Below are positions 30,280-38,691 of a stretch of 48,602 nucleotides of DNA, one piece after another (positions within the stretch are counted from its first letter, which is position 1; each line of letters begins with the position of its first letter). This DNA is from Saccharopolyspora montiporae. Its GTDB lineage: Bacteria > Actinomycetota > Actinomycetes > Mycobacteriales > Pseudonocardiaceae. The translations under genes were made by a program, and so were the position numbers. The stretch covers positions 1 through 48,602 of the forward strand of contig NZ_JADEYC010000020.1 in assembly GCF_015209505.1 (NCBI RefSeq), in the 5' to 3' direction. The notes beneath the pieces are model-generated. The model worked only from the letters and a program-made list of their open reading frames with translations. It searched no databases and was not told the origin of the DNA.

Positions 30280-31080
30280 TCAGCGGCCGCGCGGGACCTC
30301 GCGGGTGGCCGGACCCGTGTAACCGGCGAGCAGGGTCCGCGGGATGGGGCCCTTGATCCGGGTTCCGCTGCCCCGCTCCTCCCACGCGTGCGCGAGGATG
30401 CCGACCGATCGGGCCAGCACGAACAACCCGCGGCCGAGTTCGGGCGCGAAGCCCAGCTCCGCGTAGACCACCGCGGTGGCCCCGTCGATGTTCATCGGCA
30501 CCGGGCGGGTTCGCCCGTCGGCCAGTGCCGCTTCCACCGCCAGCGCTGCGCGCAGGTGCTCGCCGTCGACCACTCCCTCGGCGACCGCGTCCTCGACGAG
30601 GCCCAACAGCGGGTCGCGCCGCGGATCACGCGGGTGGAACCGGTGCCCGAAACCGGGCACGTAGCGGTGCCGGCTCACCGCATCCGCGGCAGCGTCCTGC
30701 ACACCGGCACCGTCCCGGACGCGCTGCACCAGCTCGTCGAGCAGCTGCATGCACTGCTGGCCCGCTCCCCCGTGCACATCGCCGAGCAGGTTGGTCCCGG
30801 TGGCGACCGCGCTGTTCAGCCCGACCCCGCAGGTGGCGGCCATCCGGGCGGCAGCGATCGACGGGGCCTGCGGACCGTGGTCCACGGATGCGGTCAGCGC
30901 GGCTTCCAGCAGCTTCGACCGCCGTCGATCGGGCAGGTCACCGCGCAGCAGCAGCCACACCGCGTCCACGAACGACGCGTGCTCGATGAGCTGCTCGACC
31001 GGGTAGCCGCCGAGGTCGATCTCGCCGGGAACGATCCGGGTCAGGTCGGTGGACCACCACTGCCCCGCTTCCGCGCTCAT
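30280..31080 (-). CDS. Citryl-CoA-lyase-like citrate synthase-fold protein
   Basis: 266 residues, about two thirds the size of citrate synthase and close to the citryl-CoA lyase (CCL) domain. The three citrate-synthase-fold active-site residues are present: His103 in DVHGGAG, His146 in PGFGHRFHPRDPR and Asp199 in NIDGATAVVY. CCL enzymes split citryl-CoA (or a related hydroxyacyl-CoA) into acetyl-CoA and oxaloacetate. It is coupled by ATGA to a class III CoA-transferase gene, which would supply the CoA ester, and lies by a tricarboxylate transporter. The substrate may be citrate, methylcitrate or citramalate; this is inference. Confidence 0.82.
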   Translation of the reverse strand: MSAEAGQWWSTDLTRIVPGEIDLGGYPVEQLIEHASFVDAVWLLLRGDLPDRRRSKLLEAALTASVDHGPQAPSIAAARMAATCGVGLNSAVATGTNLLGDVHGGAGQQCMQLLDELVQRVRDGAGVQDAAADAVSRHRYVPGFGHRFHPRDPRRDPLLGLVEDAVAEGVVDGEHLRAALAVEAALADGRTRPVPMNIDGATAVVYAELGFAPELGRGLFVLARSVGILAHAWEERGSGTRIKGPIPRTLLAGYTGPATREVPRGR

Positions 31081-32300
31081 ACGACCCCCTGTTCGCGCAG
31101 CGCCGCGATCTCCGCGGCGTCGTAACCGATCTCGCCGAGCAGTTCCGCGGTGTGCTCGCCCAGCAGCGGCGGTGCTCCCCGCGGTGCGCGCGGTTCGCCG
31201 TCGACCCGGGTGCCGCCGCCCGCGACGGGCACGGTGTCCGCCGGCCTGCCCGGGAACGGCACGTCGTGCAGGAACTCCCGGTCCTGGAGCTGGTCCAGCG
31301 CGAGCACCTCGGCGATGTCGAGCACGCGAGCGGCCGGAACGCCCGCCGCGGACAGCGTCTGCTCCCAGTGCAGCGCGGTGGCCTGCCGGAGCCGGTCTTC
31401 GAGCTGCTCGCGCAGGGCGTCGCGGTGCCGCTTGCGCGTCTCGCGGTCCGCGAACCGCTCGTCCCGAGCCAGCTCGGGCGCACCGATCAGCCGGCAGAGC
31501 TCCTCGAACTGCCCCTGCTCGTTGGCGGCGATGTTCAGGTGGCCGTCAGCGGTGCGGAACGTGCCCGACGGTGCGGCCGTGGCGTTCTCGTTGCCGATCG
31601 GCGCGGAGGGGTGGCCGGCGATGAGGTGGTTGGACACCACCCAGCCCAGTGCGGTGATGGCGGTTTCCAGCATGGACAGGTCGAGCGCGGCGCCGCGGCC
31701 GGTCCGCTCCGCGCGGACCAGGGCCGCGGAGACCGCGAAGGCGGCCGCCATCCCGCCGAGCGTGTCACCGATGGGGAATCCGGCGCGCAGCGGCGCGGTC
31801 TCCGCGGTACCGGTCACGCTCATCATGCCGGACAAGCCCTGGATGATCTGGTCGTAGGCGGGGCGGTCGCGCATCGGGCCGGTCCGCCCGAACCCGGAGA
31901 TGGCGCAGTAGACGAGTTTCGGGTTGAGCTCGCGCAGGTGCTCGTCCGGGAAGCCGAGCCGGGCGAGCACCCCCGGGCGGAAGTTCTCCAGCAGGACGTC
32001 GGACCGCGCGATGAGTCGCTCCAGGATCCGCCTGCCAGCCGCGGACTTGAGGTCGAGGGTGATCGAGCGCTTGCCCGCGTTCTGCGCGAGGAACGAGGTG
32101 CCGAGCAGCTGCTCGTTGAGCGCGGCGTCGGCCCCCAGTTTGCGGGCGAGGTCGCCGCGGTGCGGGACCTCGACCTTGACGACCTCGGCGCCGAACAAGG
32201 CCATCTGGTAGCTGGCGAACGGCCCAGCCAGCACGTTCGTCAGGTCGAGCACGCGCACCCCGGCCAGCAGGTCCGGCGGGTCGGCCTCCGCGGTTGCCAT
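31077..32300 (-). CDS. CaiB/BaiF family III CoA-transferase
   Basis: 407-residue family III CoA-transferase, a usual length. It begins LAGVRVLDLTNVLAGPFA; later parts are VVKVEVPHRGD, VLLENFRPGVLARLG, and RPAYDQIIQGLSGMM, which contains the probable catalytic Asp150 that forms the acyl anhydride. Such enzymes move CoA from a donor such as succinyl-CoA to a carboxylic acid. With the adjacent lyase it likely activates a tricarboxylate or hydroxydicarboxylate. GGAGG lies 7 nt before ATG 32300, inside the end of the IclR gene, so the three genes form an operon. Confidence 0.9.
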   Translation of the reverse strand: MATAEADPPDLLAGVRVLDLTNVLAGPFASYQMALFGAEVVKVEVPHRGDLARKLGADAALNEQLLGTSFLAQNAGKRSITLDLKSAAGRRILERLIARSDVLLENFRPGVLARLGFPDEHLRELNPKLVYCAISGFGRTGPMRDRPAYDQIIQGLSGMMSVTGTAETAPLRAGFPIGDTLGGMAAAFAVSAALVRAERTGRGAALDLSMLETAITALGWVVSNHLIAGHPSAPIGNENATAAPSGTFRTADGHLNIAANEQGQFEELCRLIGAPELARDERFADRETRKRHRDALREQLEDRLRQATALHWEQTLSAAGVPAARVLDIAEVLALDQLQDREFLHDVPFPGRPADTVPVAGGGTRVDGEPRAPRGAPPLLGEHTAELLGEIGYDAAEIAALREQGVV

Positions 32301-32302
32301 GG

Positions 32303-33085
32303 CTACGCCTCCGCTCGTCCGGGCAGGTGCGCGGTGACGCCGGCGCGGGATACCTCCTGCGCGGCGGTACGCACGTGGGCGGCGAAACGGCGCACCGCGT
32401 CGTCGGTGAAGCGCGGTGTGGGACCGCCGATTCCGATAGCCGCTACCACACTGCCTTTTTCGTCAACGACCGGAGCGAAAATCCCGGATGCGCCCCGTTC
32501 CCGCTCGCCGTGCGTGACAGCGCAGCCGTCCGCGCGGGCGCGGTCGATCCGGGAACGCAGCTCGGCTGCCGAGGTCCGGTGCGGCGCAGCGGCCACGACG
32601 CGCTCCAGCAGGGCGTCATCGGCAGCGGCCAGCAGGATCCGGCTGGCCGCGCCCGACCACAACGGGAGTTCGTCGCCGACCCGCACGACGTGCCGCAGGT
32701 TCTGCGGGCCTTCCTGCTGCGCCACGCACACCCGGTGCAGACCGCTGCGCACGTAGATGTTCACCGTCTCCCCGCAGCGCCGGACGAGGTCACCCATCAC
32801 CTGCCGCGCCGCCGGGGTCGGCTGCCAGGCGGACCCGGCGAGCCGCGACCAGCGCAGCAACCCCGGGCCGGGAGCGTAATTCCCGGATCCCGTGGGCCAC
32901 AGCAGTCCGGAACGCTCCAATGTGGACACCAAGCGCAGTGTGGTCGTCTTCGCGAGCCCGCTGGCCTCGGACAGCTCCCGCACCGACCACTGCGAGGTCT
33001 CCTCGGTGAACAGGGACAACAGGTCCAGTGTCCGCAGCACGCTGCGCACCCCGCCGTGCTCGGCGACATCGTCCCTGCTGTGCAT
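32303..33085 (-). CDS. IclR-family regulator of the tricarboxylate module
   Basis: 260 residues. An N-terminal winged HTH (about 12-75: VRSVLRTLDLLSLF, LSEASGLAKTTTLRLVSTLE) is followed by the IclR effector domain (about 90-250: NIYVRSGLHRVCVAQQ, GVTAHLP end). It is divergent from tctC and the first gene of the CoA-transferase operon, so it should control both. The effector is probably the imported acid or its CoA ester. Confidence 0.92.
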   Translation of the reverse strand: MHSRDDVAEHGGVRSVLRTLDLLSLFTEETSQWSVRELSEASGLAKTTTLRLVSTLERSGLLWPTGSGNYAPGPGLLRWSRLAGSAWQPTPAARQVMGDLVRRCGETVNIYVRSGLHRVCVAQQEGPQNLRHVVRVGDELPLWSGAASRILLAAADDALLERVVAAAPHRTSAAELRSRIDRARADGCAVTHGERERGASGIFAPVVDEKGSVVAAIGIGGPTPRFTDDAVRRFAAHVRTAAQEVSRAGVTAHLPGRAEA

Positions 33086-33222
33086 ACCGGGCCCCCGGTG
33101 CGACTATTGCCACTCGTGCGAGTGATCCTTACAGTAGCTCCGACCGCTGGACGGATCAACGGGACCGCACTGCGGACCTCCGCCGAGCGAGGCGTTCAAC
33201 GACGTACGCCGAGGAGCACCGG
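33086..33222. promoter_or_regulatory. Divergent iclR/tctC control region
   Basis: For the tct direction, TTGCCA (33107-33112) and TTACAG (33129-33134) are 16 bp apart. The dyad CACTCG-TG-CGAGTG (33111-33124) lies within that spacer, a position where a bound IclR protein would block polymerase. Confidence 0.55.
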
Positions 33223-34284
33223 ATGCCACCACCCGCCACGCCTCCCGGACAAGCCCCCGAGAGCGGAGAACAGCCCGAGAGCGCGGTCCGCACCACCCGC
33301 CGGCGCCTGCTGGCCAACACCGGAGCACTGCTGCTGGGCGCGGCCGCCGTCGGCCTCGGATTCGCCGACGCCCGCAGCAAGACCACCGGCGGCGCCGGGC
33401 CGCGGGATCGCCTGCACATGCTGGTCCCGGCCGCGCCCGGAGGCGGGTGGGACACCGTCGCGCGCGAGGTCCAGGCCGTCGCGCAGGAACACGCGCTCAC
33501 CGACACCATCGAAGTCCTCAACGTGCCGGGAGCCGCGGGCACCATCGGCCTCGCCCGGCTGATCAACCAGGTCGGGCGCGGCGACACGCTGATGATGACC
33601 GGGACCGTGATGATGGGCGGCATCGAGACCACCGGATCCCCGAACACTCTGCGCGACGCCACCCCCATCGCGCGGTTGGCCGATGACTACGCCGTGCTCG
33701 CGGTGCCCGCCGACTCCCCCGCCGAACGCGTCGAGGACCTGCTCGACGCCTGGCGCGCGGACACGGCAGGCGTGGTCGTCGGCGGCGGTTCGGTCGGGGG
33801 AACCGACCACCTGCTCGCCGGCATGCTCAGCGGTTCGGCCGGGGCCCAGGCCAGCGAGCTCAACTACATCCCGTACGCGGGCGGCGGTGAAGCGGTCGCC
33901 GGAGCCCTCAACGGCAGCCTGGACGCCATCGTGTCCGGCTACACCGAACTCTCCGAGCAGCTCAAGACCGGCCAGCTGCGGGCACTGGGCATCTCCGCGC
34001 CGCAACGGATCCCGGAGATCGACATCGCCCCGTTCCGCGAGCACGGCGTGGACGTCGAATTGGCCAACTGGCGAGGTCTTTTCGCTCCCCCGGGACTGGA
34101 TCCCGAACAACGCGCGGAACTCGAGCAGCTCACCACCGAAATCCACGACACCCCCGAGTGGCAGGACACGCTCACGACCAACATCTGGCAGGACACGTTC
34201 CAGATCGGCGACGAGTTCGAAGGATTCGTGGACACCGAGACCTCCCGCATCCAGCGGATCAGCAGAGAACTGGGGTTGTCATGA
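33223..34284 (+). CDS. tctC: TctC-type substrate-binding protein
   Basis: Extracytoplasmic solute receptor of a tripartite tricarboxylate transporter (TTT), 353 residues. The N-terminus carries a twin-arginine-like signal (TTRRRLLANTGALLLGAA), suggesting Tat export. The mature part has the family motifs LVPAAPGGGWDTVAR, NVPGAAGTIGLARL, NYIPYAGGGEAVAGALNG and ALGISAPQR. No lipobox Cys is seen, so membrane tethering is uncertain. ATG 33223 has GAGGAG 6 nt upstream. Its stop overlaps tctB (ATGA). Confidence 0.92.
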   Translation: MPPPATPPGQAPESGEQPESAVRTTRRRLLANTGALLLGAAAVGLGFADARSKTTGGAGPRDRLHMLVPAAPGGGWDTVAREVQAVAQEHALTDTIEVLNVPGAAGTIGLARLINQVGRGDTLMMTGTVMMGGIETTGSPNTLRDATPIARLADDYAVLAVPADSPAERVEDLLDAWRADTAGVVVGGGSVGGTDHLLAGMLSGSAGAQASELNYIPYAGGGEAVAGALNGSLDAIVSGYTELSEQLKTGQLRALGISAPQRIPEIDIAPFREHGVDVELANWRGLFAPPGLDPEQRAELEQLTTEIHDTPEWQDTLTTNIWQDTFQIGDEFEGFVDTETSRIQRISRELGLS

Positions 34285-34787
34285 CGGCCGATCTCGACGA
34301 CGGGGCGGACCCGTCGGCACGGCGCGGCCCGCGCAGCGGCGAACTGCTGGTCGCAGCCGTGATCGTCGGCATCGGGGCGTTGTCCCTGGTCGGGGCCGTG
34401 GTGATGGACGTACCGGACACCGCCGGTTTCCTCGGTCCGCGCTTCTTCCCCGCCCTCATCGGCGCCGCCCTGCTGGCGCTGGGCCTGGCGCTGGCCGCGC
34501 GCGAACTGCGCGGCAGCAGCGCAGCGGAGGAACCCGCGGGCAGTCCGGACTGGAAGCCGCTGGGCCTGGTGGCCGCGACCTTGGTGCTGCACCTGCTGCT
34601 GCTCGACGTGCTCGGGTGGATCCTCGCGGGAACGGCGCTGTTCTGGGGGATCTCGTACGCGCTGGGCAGCAGGAGCGTCCTGCGCGACCTGGCCATCGCG
34701 CTGGTGGTCGCCGCGGCGGTGCAACTCGGCTTCTCGGCCGGGCTCGGGCTGAACCTCCCCGGCGGCGTGCTCCTGGGGGTGATCTGA
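34281..34787 (+). CDS. tctB: TctB-type small membrane subunit
   Basis: 168 residues with four predicted membrane helices (from about 22, 54, 94 and 140), matching the small membrane component of TTT transporters. GFLGPRFFPALIGAALLALG is the family's recognisable segment. It is coupled to tctC by ATGA and to tctA, which begins 1 nt after its stop. Confidence 0.88.
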   Translation: MTADLDDGADPSARRGPRSGELLVAAVIVGIGALSLVGAVVMDVPDTAGFLGPRFFPALIGAALLALGLALAARELRGSSAAEEPAGSPDWKPLGLVAATLVLHLLLLDVLGWILAGTALFWGISYALGSRSVLRDLAIALVVAAAVQLGFSAGLGLNLPGGVLLGVI

Positions 34788-34788
34788 G

Positions 34789-36312
34789 GTGGACGCGTTC
34801 TCCCTGCTGCTCGGCGGTTTCGCCGAAGCGCTGACCCCGATGAACCTGCTGTGGTGCCTGATCGGCGTCGTGCTGGGCACCGCGGTGGGCGTGCTGCCGG
34901 GGCTGGGCTCGGCGATGGCGGTGGCCATGCTGGTCCCGGTCACTTTCAAACTCGACCCCACCGGCGCGTTCATCATGTTCGCGGGCGTCTACTTCGGCGG
35001 GCAGTTCGGCGGTGCCACCACCGCGATCCTGCTCAACACCCCCGGGCAGAGCTCTTCGCTGGTGACCGCGTTCGAGGGCTACCAGATGGCCCGGCGCGGG
35101 CGCGCGGCCCAGGCGCTGGCCACGGCCGTGATCGGATCCTTCCTGTCCAGCATCGCGGCCGTCGCCCTGGTCTCGTTCTTCGCCCCGAGCCTGGTGGACC
35201 TGGCGGTGAACTTCGGTCCCGCCGAGTACTTCGCGTTGGCGGTGTTCGCGTTCCTGGCCACCTCGGCGGTCGTCTCCGGGGACGCGCTGCGCGGGCTCGC
35301 CTCGCTCGGCATCGGCCTGGCGTTGGCGGTGGTCGGCATCGACGAGCAGAGCGGCGCGACGCGGCTGGCGTTCGGTTCCCCGCAACTGCTGGACGGGATC
35401 AGCATCGTCGTCATCACCGTCGGTCTGCTGGCCATCGGCGAAGTGCTGCACGTGGCTTCCACGGCGGGAAAGCGCCCGGCCACCGGCACCATCGAGTCCG
35501 GGCGGCCCTGGATGAGCCGGGACGACTTGCGCCGCTCCTGGCGCCCGTGGATCCGCGGCACCGCGGTAGGCCTCCCGTTCGGCGCGATTCCCGCGGGCGG
35601 TTCGGAGATCCCCACCTTCCTGTCCTACGGCGCGGAGAAGCGCCTGGCCGCGCGCCGCGGGAGCAGCGAGTTCGGTTCCGGGGCCATCGAGGGCGTCGCC
35701 GGACCGGAAGCCGCCAACAACGCGACGGTGGCGACCTCACTGGTCCCGCTGCTCGGGCTCGGCCTGCCGACCTCGGCGACGGCGGCGATCATGCTCGGCG
35801 CCTTCCAGCAGTACGGCATCCAGCCCGGTCCCCTGCTGTTCACCGAAGAGGCCGACCTGGTGTGGGCGCTGCTGGCGAGCCTGTTCGTGGGCAGCGTGAT
35901 GCTGCTGGTGCTCAATCTGCCGTTCGCGCCGATCTGGGCCAAGCTGCTCAAGATCCCGAACAACTACCTCTACGCGGGCATCGTCGTGTTCGCCACGCTC
36001 GGGGTGTACGCGGCGAAATCCTCGTTGACCGACGTGATCCTGATGTACTGCATCGGGTTCCTGGGCCTGCTGCTGCGCCGCTTCGACTTCCCGATCGCCC
36101 CGGTGCTCATCGGCGCGATCCTGGGGCCGTTGGCGGAGAGCGAACTGCGCCGCGCGATGGCCATCAGCCAGGGCGAGATCGGCATCCTGTTCGACAGCCC
36201 GATCGCGCTCGGGCTGTACGGGATCATCCTGGCCGCTCTGGTGATCAAGGTGGTCGGCACGCTGCGCGCCCGCACGACCAGACAGCGCGAGGACCGGAAA
36301 GCGGGCGTGTGA
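34789..36312 (+). CDS. tctA: TctA-type large membrane subunit
   Basis: 507-residue channel-forming subunit of the TTT transporter with about twelve membrane segments. Conserved parts are [59 protein letters not shown] and [20 protein letters not shown]. It starts at GTG 34789, one base after tctB, with its ribosome site in the end of tctB. It converges on the winged-helix gene. Confidence 0.93.
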   Translation: MDAFSLLLGGFAEALTPMNLLWCLIGVVLGTAVGVLPGLGSAMAVAMLVPVTFKLDPTGAFIMFAGVYFGGQFGGATTAILLNTPGQSSSLVTAFEGYQMARRGRAAQALATAVIGSFLSSIAAVALVSFFAPSLVDLAVNFGPAEYFALAVFAFLATSAVVSGDALRGLASLGIGLALAVVGIDEQSGATRLAFGSPQLLDGISIVVITVGLLAIGEVLHVASTAGKRPATGTIESGRPWMSRDDLRRSWRPWIRGTAVGLPFGAIPAGGSEIPTFLSYGAEKRLAARRGSSEFGSGAIEGVAGPEAANNATVATSLVPLLGLGLPTSATAAIMLGAFQQYGIQPGPLLFTEEADLVWALLASLFVGSVMLLVLNLPFAPIWAKLLKIPNNYLYAGIVVFATLGVYAAKSSLTDVILMYCIGFLGLLLRRFDFPIAPVLIGAILGPLAESELRRAMAISQGEIGILFDSPIALGLYGIILAALVIKVVGTLRARTTRQREDRKAGV

Positions 36313-36329
36313 CCCGGTTTCCGCGCGGA

Positions 36330-37556
36330 TCAGCCCGTGGGGTCCTCGAACGCGAGCCGCACGGATGAGGCACCGCGCAGGGCGGCGACCTGCTCGGCCT
36401 CGCCCTGCAGCGCCGCGCGGTGCTCGGCGGGCAGCGGGCCGAACGGCGTGACCGTCAGCGCCAGCGTGCGGCCGCTCTTCTTCGGCCGCCAGAGCCCGGC
36501 GATCCGGCCGTCGGCGAGCACGGTGCCCGGTTCGCCGACCGCCTTCCACACCCGGCGGTGGTGCCGCTGGTCGAGGATGGTGTCCCGGTCCCGCAACTGG
36601 GTGTACGGATCGCGCGGCGGCAGCAGCCGCACCCCGCGCGGTTCGGGCGGGGACCGCAGGACGTCCAGGTCACCGGCCAGCGCCCACGCCTGCCGCCCGC
36701 CGAACTCCACCGGGGCGAGCTCGTCGTCCAGCAGGCGCCACCACGGTTCGACGTCCCCGGTGCGCACTCCGAGCCAGCCGGCGAAGTCCCGACTGGTCGA
36801 CGGCCCGTAGCAGTGCAGGTAGCGGCGCAGCAGCGCGGCGCGCGCCCGGTCGGGGGCGACTTCCGGCAGCGGGGCGCCCAGCCAGTCCTCGACCAGGGCG
36901 AACGGCGCCTTGCCCCCGCTGCGCGGTGCCAGGCACACGATGCCGCGCAGGGTCAGGATCCGGATGCAGAAGTGCACCACGGCCTCGCCCAGCGGCAGGT
37001 TCGTGCCGTGCGGGCCGATCGCCCGCCAGGTGGCGCGGGGGGTGGGCGGCAGGTCGTGCGCGACGCGTTCGGCCAGCTCCGCGCCGAGTTCGCCGATCGC
37101 CAGCCGCCGCCCGGACAGCACCGGACCGATGTGCCCGGCGATGCGGTCCACGGTCTCGTCCAAGCCCATCCCGAGGTCGCGCAGCGCCCGTTCCGCACCG
37201 ATGATCAGCTGGAGCCGGCCCCGCTCGGTGGCGGGCAACGCGCCAGCGGTGAACACGGGCGCGTCCCCGGTCGGGAAGTAGAACGGCGCGCCGCGCACGG
37301 ACCAGGTCTGCAGCAGGCTCCGGTCCTGCTCGACGAGGTGGTCGACGTGCTCCTGCGTCACATCCGCGACGCGGGCGTGCCACGCGAGCAGCGCCGAACC
37401 CGGTGGGCTGTTCTGCGTGCCGCACGCCCCCGCCACCTCGGGTAGCTCGGCCAGCGGTCGGCGCTCGGTCAGGTGGTGCGCGTGCAGCCGGAACGCTCGC
37501 ACCTCGTCGGCACCCACCGGCACGGCCGGGCCGCCGGTGCTCGTGCGCTCTGCCAT
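36330..37556 (-). CDS. Winged-helix DNA-binding protein (HTH_42/DUF1006 type)
   Basis: 408 residues of the winged-helix DNA-binding domain family seen in actinobacteria. Typical parts are VRAFRLHAHHLTER at the N-terminus, GAPFYFPTGDAPVFTAG, a central LRRYLHCYGPSTSRDFAGWLG and a late VWKAVGEPGTVLADGRIAGLW. Some relatives (AlkX/YcaQ branch) act in DNA repair, including glycosylases for crosslinks; whether this one does is not known. ATG 37556 is chosen because GGGAGG lies 7 nt upstream. Confidence 0.88.
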   Translation of the reverse strand: MAERTSTGGPAVPVGADEVRAFRLHAHHLTERRPLAELPEVAGACGTQNSPPGSALLAWHARVADVTQEHVDHLVEQDRSLLQTWSVRGAPFYFPTGDAPVFTAGALPATERGRLQLIIGAERALRDLGMGLDETVDRIAGHIGPVLSGRRLAIGELGAELAERVAHDLPPTPRATWRAIGPHGTNLPLGEAVVHFCIRILTLRGIVCLAPRSGGKAPFALVEDWLGAPLPEVAPDRARAALLRRYLHCYGPSTSRDFAGWLGVRTGDVEPWWRLLDDELAPVEFGGRQAWALAGDLDVLRSPPEPRGVRLLPPRDPYTQLRDRDTILDQRHHRRVWKAVGEPGTVLADGRIAGLWRPKKSGRTLALTVTPFGPLPAEHRAALQGEAEQVAALRGASSVRLAFEDPTG

Positions 37557-37608
37557 GCCGCGCCTCCCGGGCTCGATCGTGCGCACCCGGTCACCGGCGC
37601 GCCGGCTC

Positions 37609-37737
37609 CTAGCCTGCCGCGTCGAACAGCTCCGCGCGCAGCCGGGGCGGGTGCGGCCCGTAGCCGTTGGCGGCGGCCGCGCGGCGCCGCGCGCCGGGCA
37701 CGACCGTCAGCGCGGCGAGCAGCACGGGACGGTCAGG
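37609..37737 (-). pseudogene. Short gene-like remnant
   Basis: A minus-strand frame ending in TAG at 37609 reads VLLAALTVVPGARRRAAAAN, then GYGPHPPRLRAELFDAAG, which looks like a protein C-terminus rather than random sequence. It has no proper start, since the TetR gene ends just upstream. It may be the leftover tail of a deleted gene. Confidence 0.2.
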
Positions 37738-38385
37738 TCAGTACGGAAGCCCCTCCGCTGCGGCCGCGAGCGCTGTGCGCAGGCAGTCGATGATCTCGGT
37801 GTCCGGTATCGAGGGGTCGTCGGCGAAGCGCTGCGCGAACTCCTCGGCGGCCGCGCGCAACGCGCCGTTGAGCGTGGCCGCGTGCACCCGGACGCGCAGA
37901 TCGTCCGGATCGGCGCCGCTGCGGCCGGCCAGCAGCGCGCAGAGGACCGGCAGAGCGTCGTCGTGCGCCTGCAGCCAGACCGCGCGCAACGCCGGTTCGG
38001 TCAGCGTCATCCGGATCAGGTCCAGGACAGCGGGATCAGCAGCCCGGAGCGTGGCCTCCCCGCACGAGTCCAGGAGGAAGTCCGGCAGGTCGGTGCGCGG
38101 CGGCCAGCCGCGCAGCTCCGCGGTGGCGGCGTCGAGCCCCGCGGCCAGCAACGGGCGCACGCAGCTTTCCTTGGTGGGGAAGTGCCGCCACAGCGTGCGG
38201 GTGGAAATTCCTGCTGCGCGCGCGATCTGGTCGCCGGTGGTGGCGGCGACACCACGCGCGAGGAACAGCCGGACGGCCTCGCGGGCGACCTCCACGCGCA
38301 GCGCGTCGCGGCGCCGTTCGCTGAGCGATCGCTGCGGGTGCGGCCGTTCGGCCGCCCCGTGCACTCCGAATGCCACGTCGTCCAC
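37738..38385 (-). CDS. TetR-family repressor
   Basis: About 215 residues. The N-terminal TetR HTH (ALRVEVAREAVRLFLARG, then TTGDQIARAAGISTRTLWRH and FPTKE) is followed by a helical ligand domain. The start is uncertain. GTG 38385 with AGGATCGGCGGG upstream is my choice; a longer reading to 38466 would run into the divergent promoter. It faces the lipase and cholesterol-oxidase-like genes, so it probably represses them until a sterol or fatty acid binds. Confidence 0.87.
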   Translation of the reverse strand: MDDVAFGVHGAAERPHPQRSLSERRRDALRVEVAREAVRLFLARGVAATTGDQIARAAGISTRTLWRHFPTKESCVRPLLAAGLDAATAELRGWPPRTDLPDFLLDSCGEATLRAADPAVLDLIRMTLTEPALRAVWLQAHDDALPVLCALLAGRSGADPDDLRVRVHAATLNGALRAAAEEFAQRFADDPSIPDTEIIDCLRTALAAAAEGLPY

Positions 38386-38691
38386 CGCTGCCCGCCGATC
38401 CTGCGTGGTCTGCCCCGGACACTGTACCCAGCGACCGCCAACTGACACCGAACGACGTCTTGTCACTCAGTGCCAGTGATCTTAAGCTCATGCCGCACCC
38501 CGCCCGGGACACCACGAGTGACCGGGCGGGCCGACGGATCGTGGACACGACGGCGGATCCCCGGCCCACCGGCCGGAAACCGCGCCCGGACCAGAGCACG
38601 AACAGCCGCACTCCGACCTTCTCGGTGCCCTGCCGCCCGCTGCGCAGGTGCGCCCGCTCTCTCCTCACCGACGACGCTGGGAGTCCGCCGC
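38386..38691. promoter_or_regulatory. Divergent tetR/lipase control region
   Basis: TTGTCA (38460-38465) and TTAAGC (38482-38487), 16 bp apart, form a candidate lipase promoter. The dyad TCACT-CAGTGCC-AGTGA (38463-38479) fills the spacer and is a natural operator candidate for the TetR protein. The remaining 200 bp up to the lipase start would be a long leader in which I see no gene. Confidence 0.5.
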
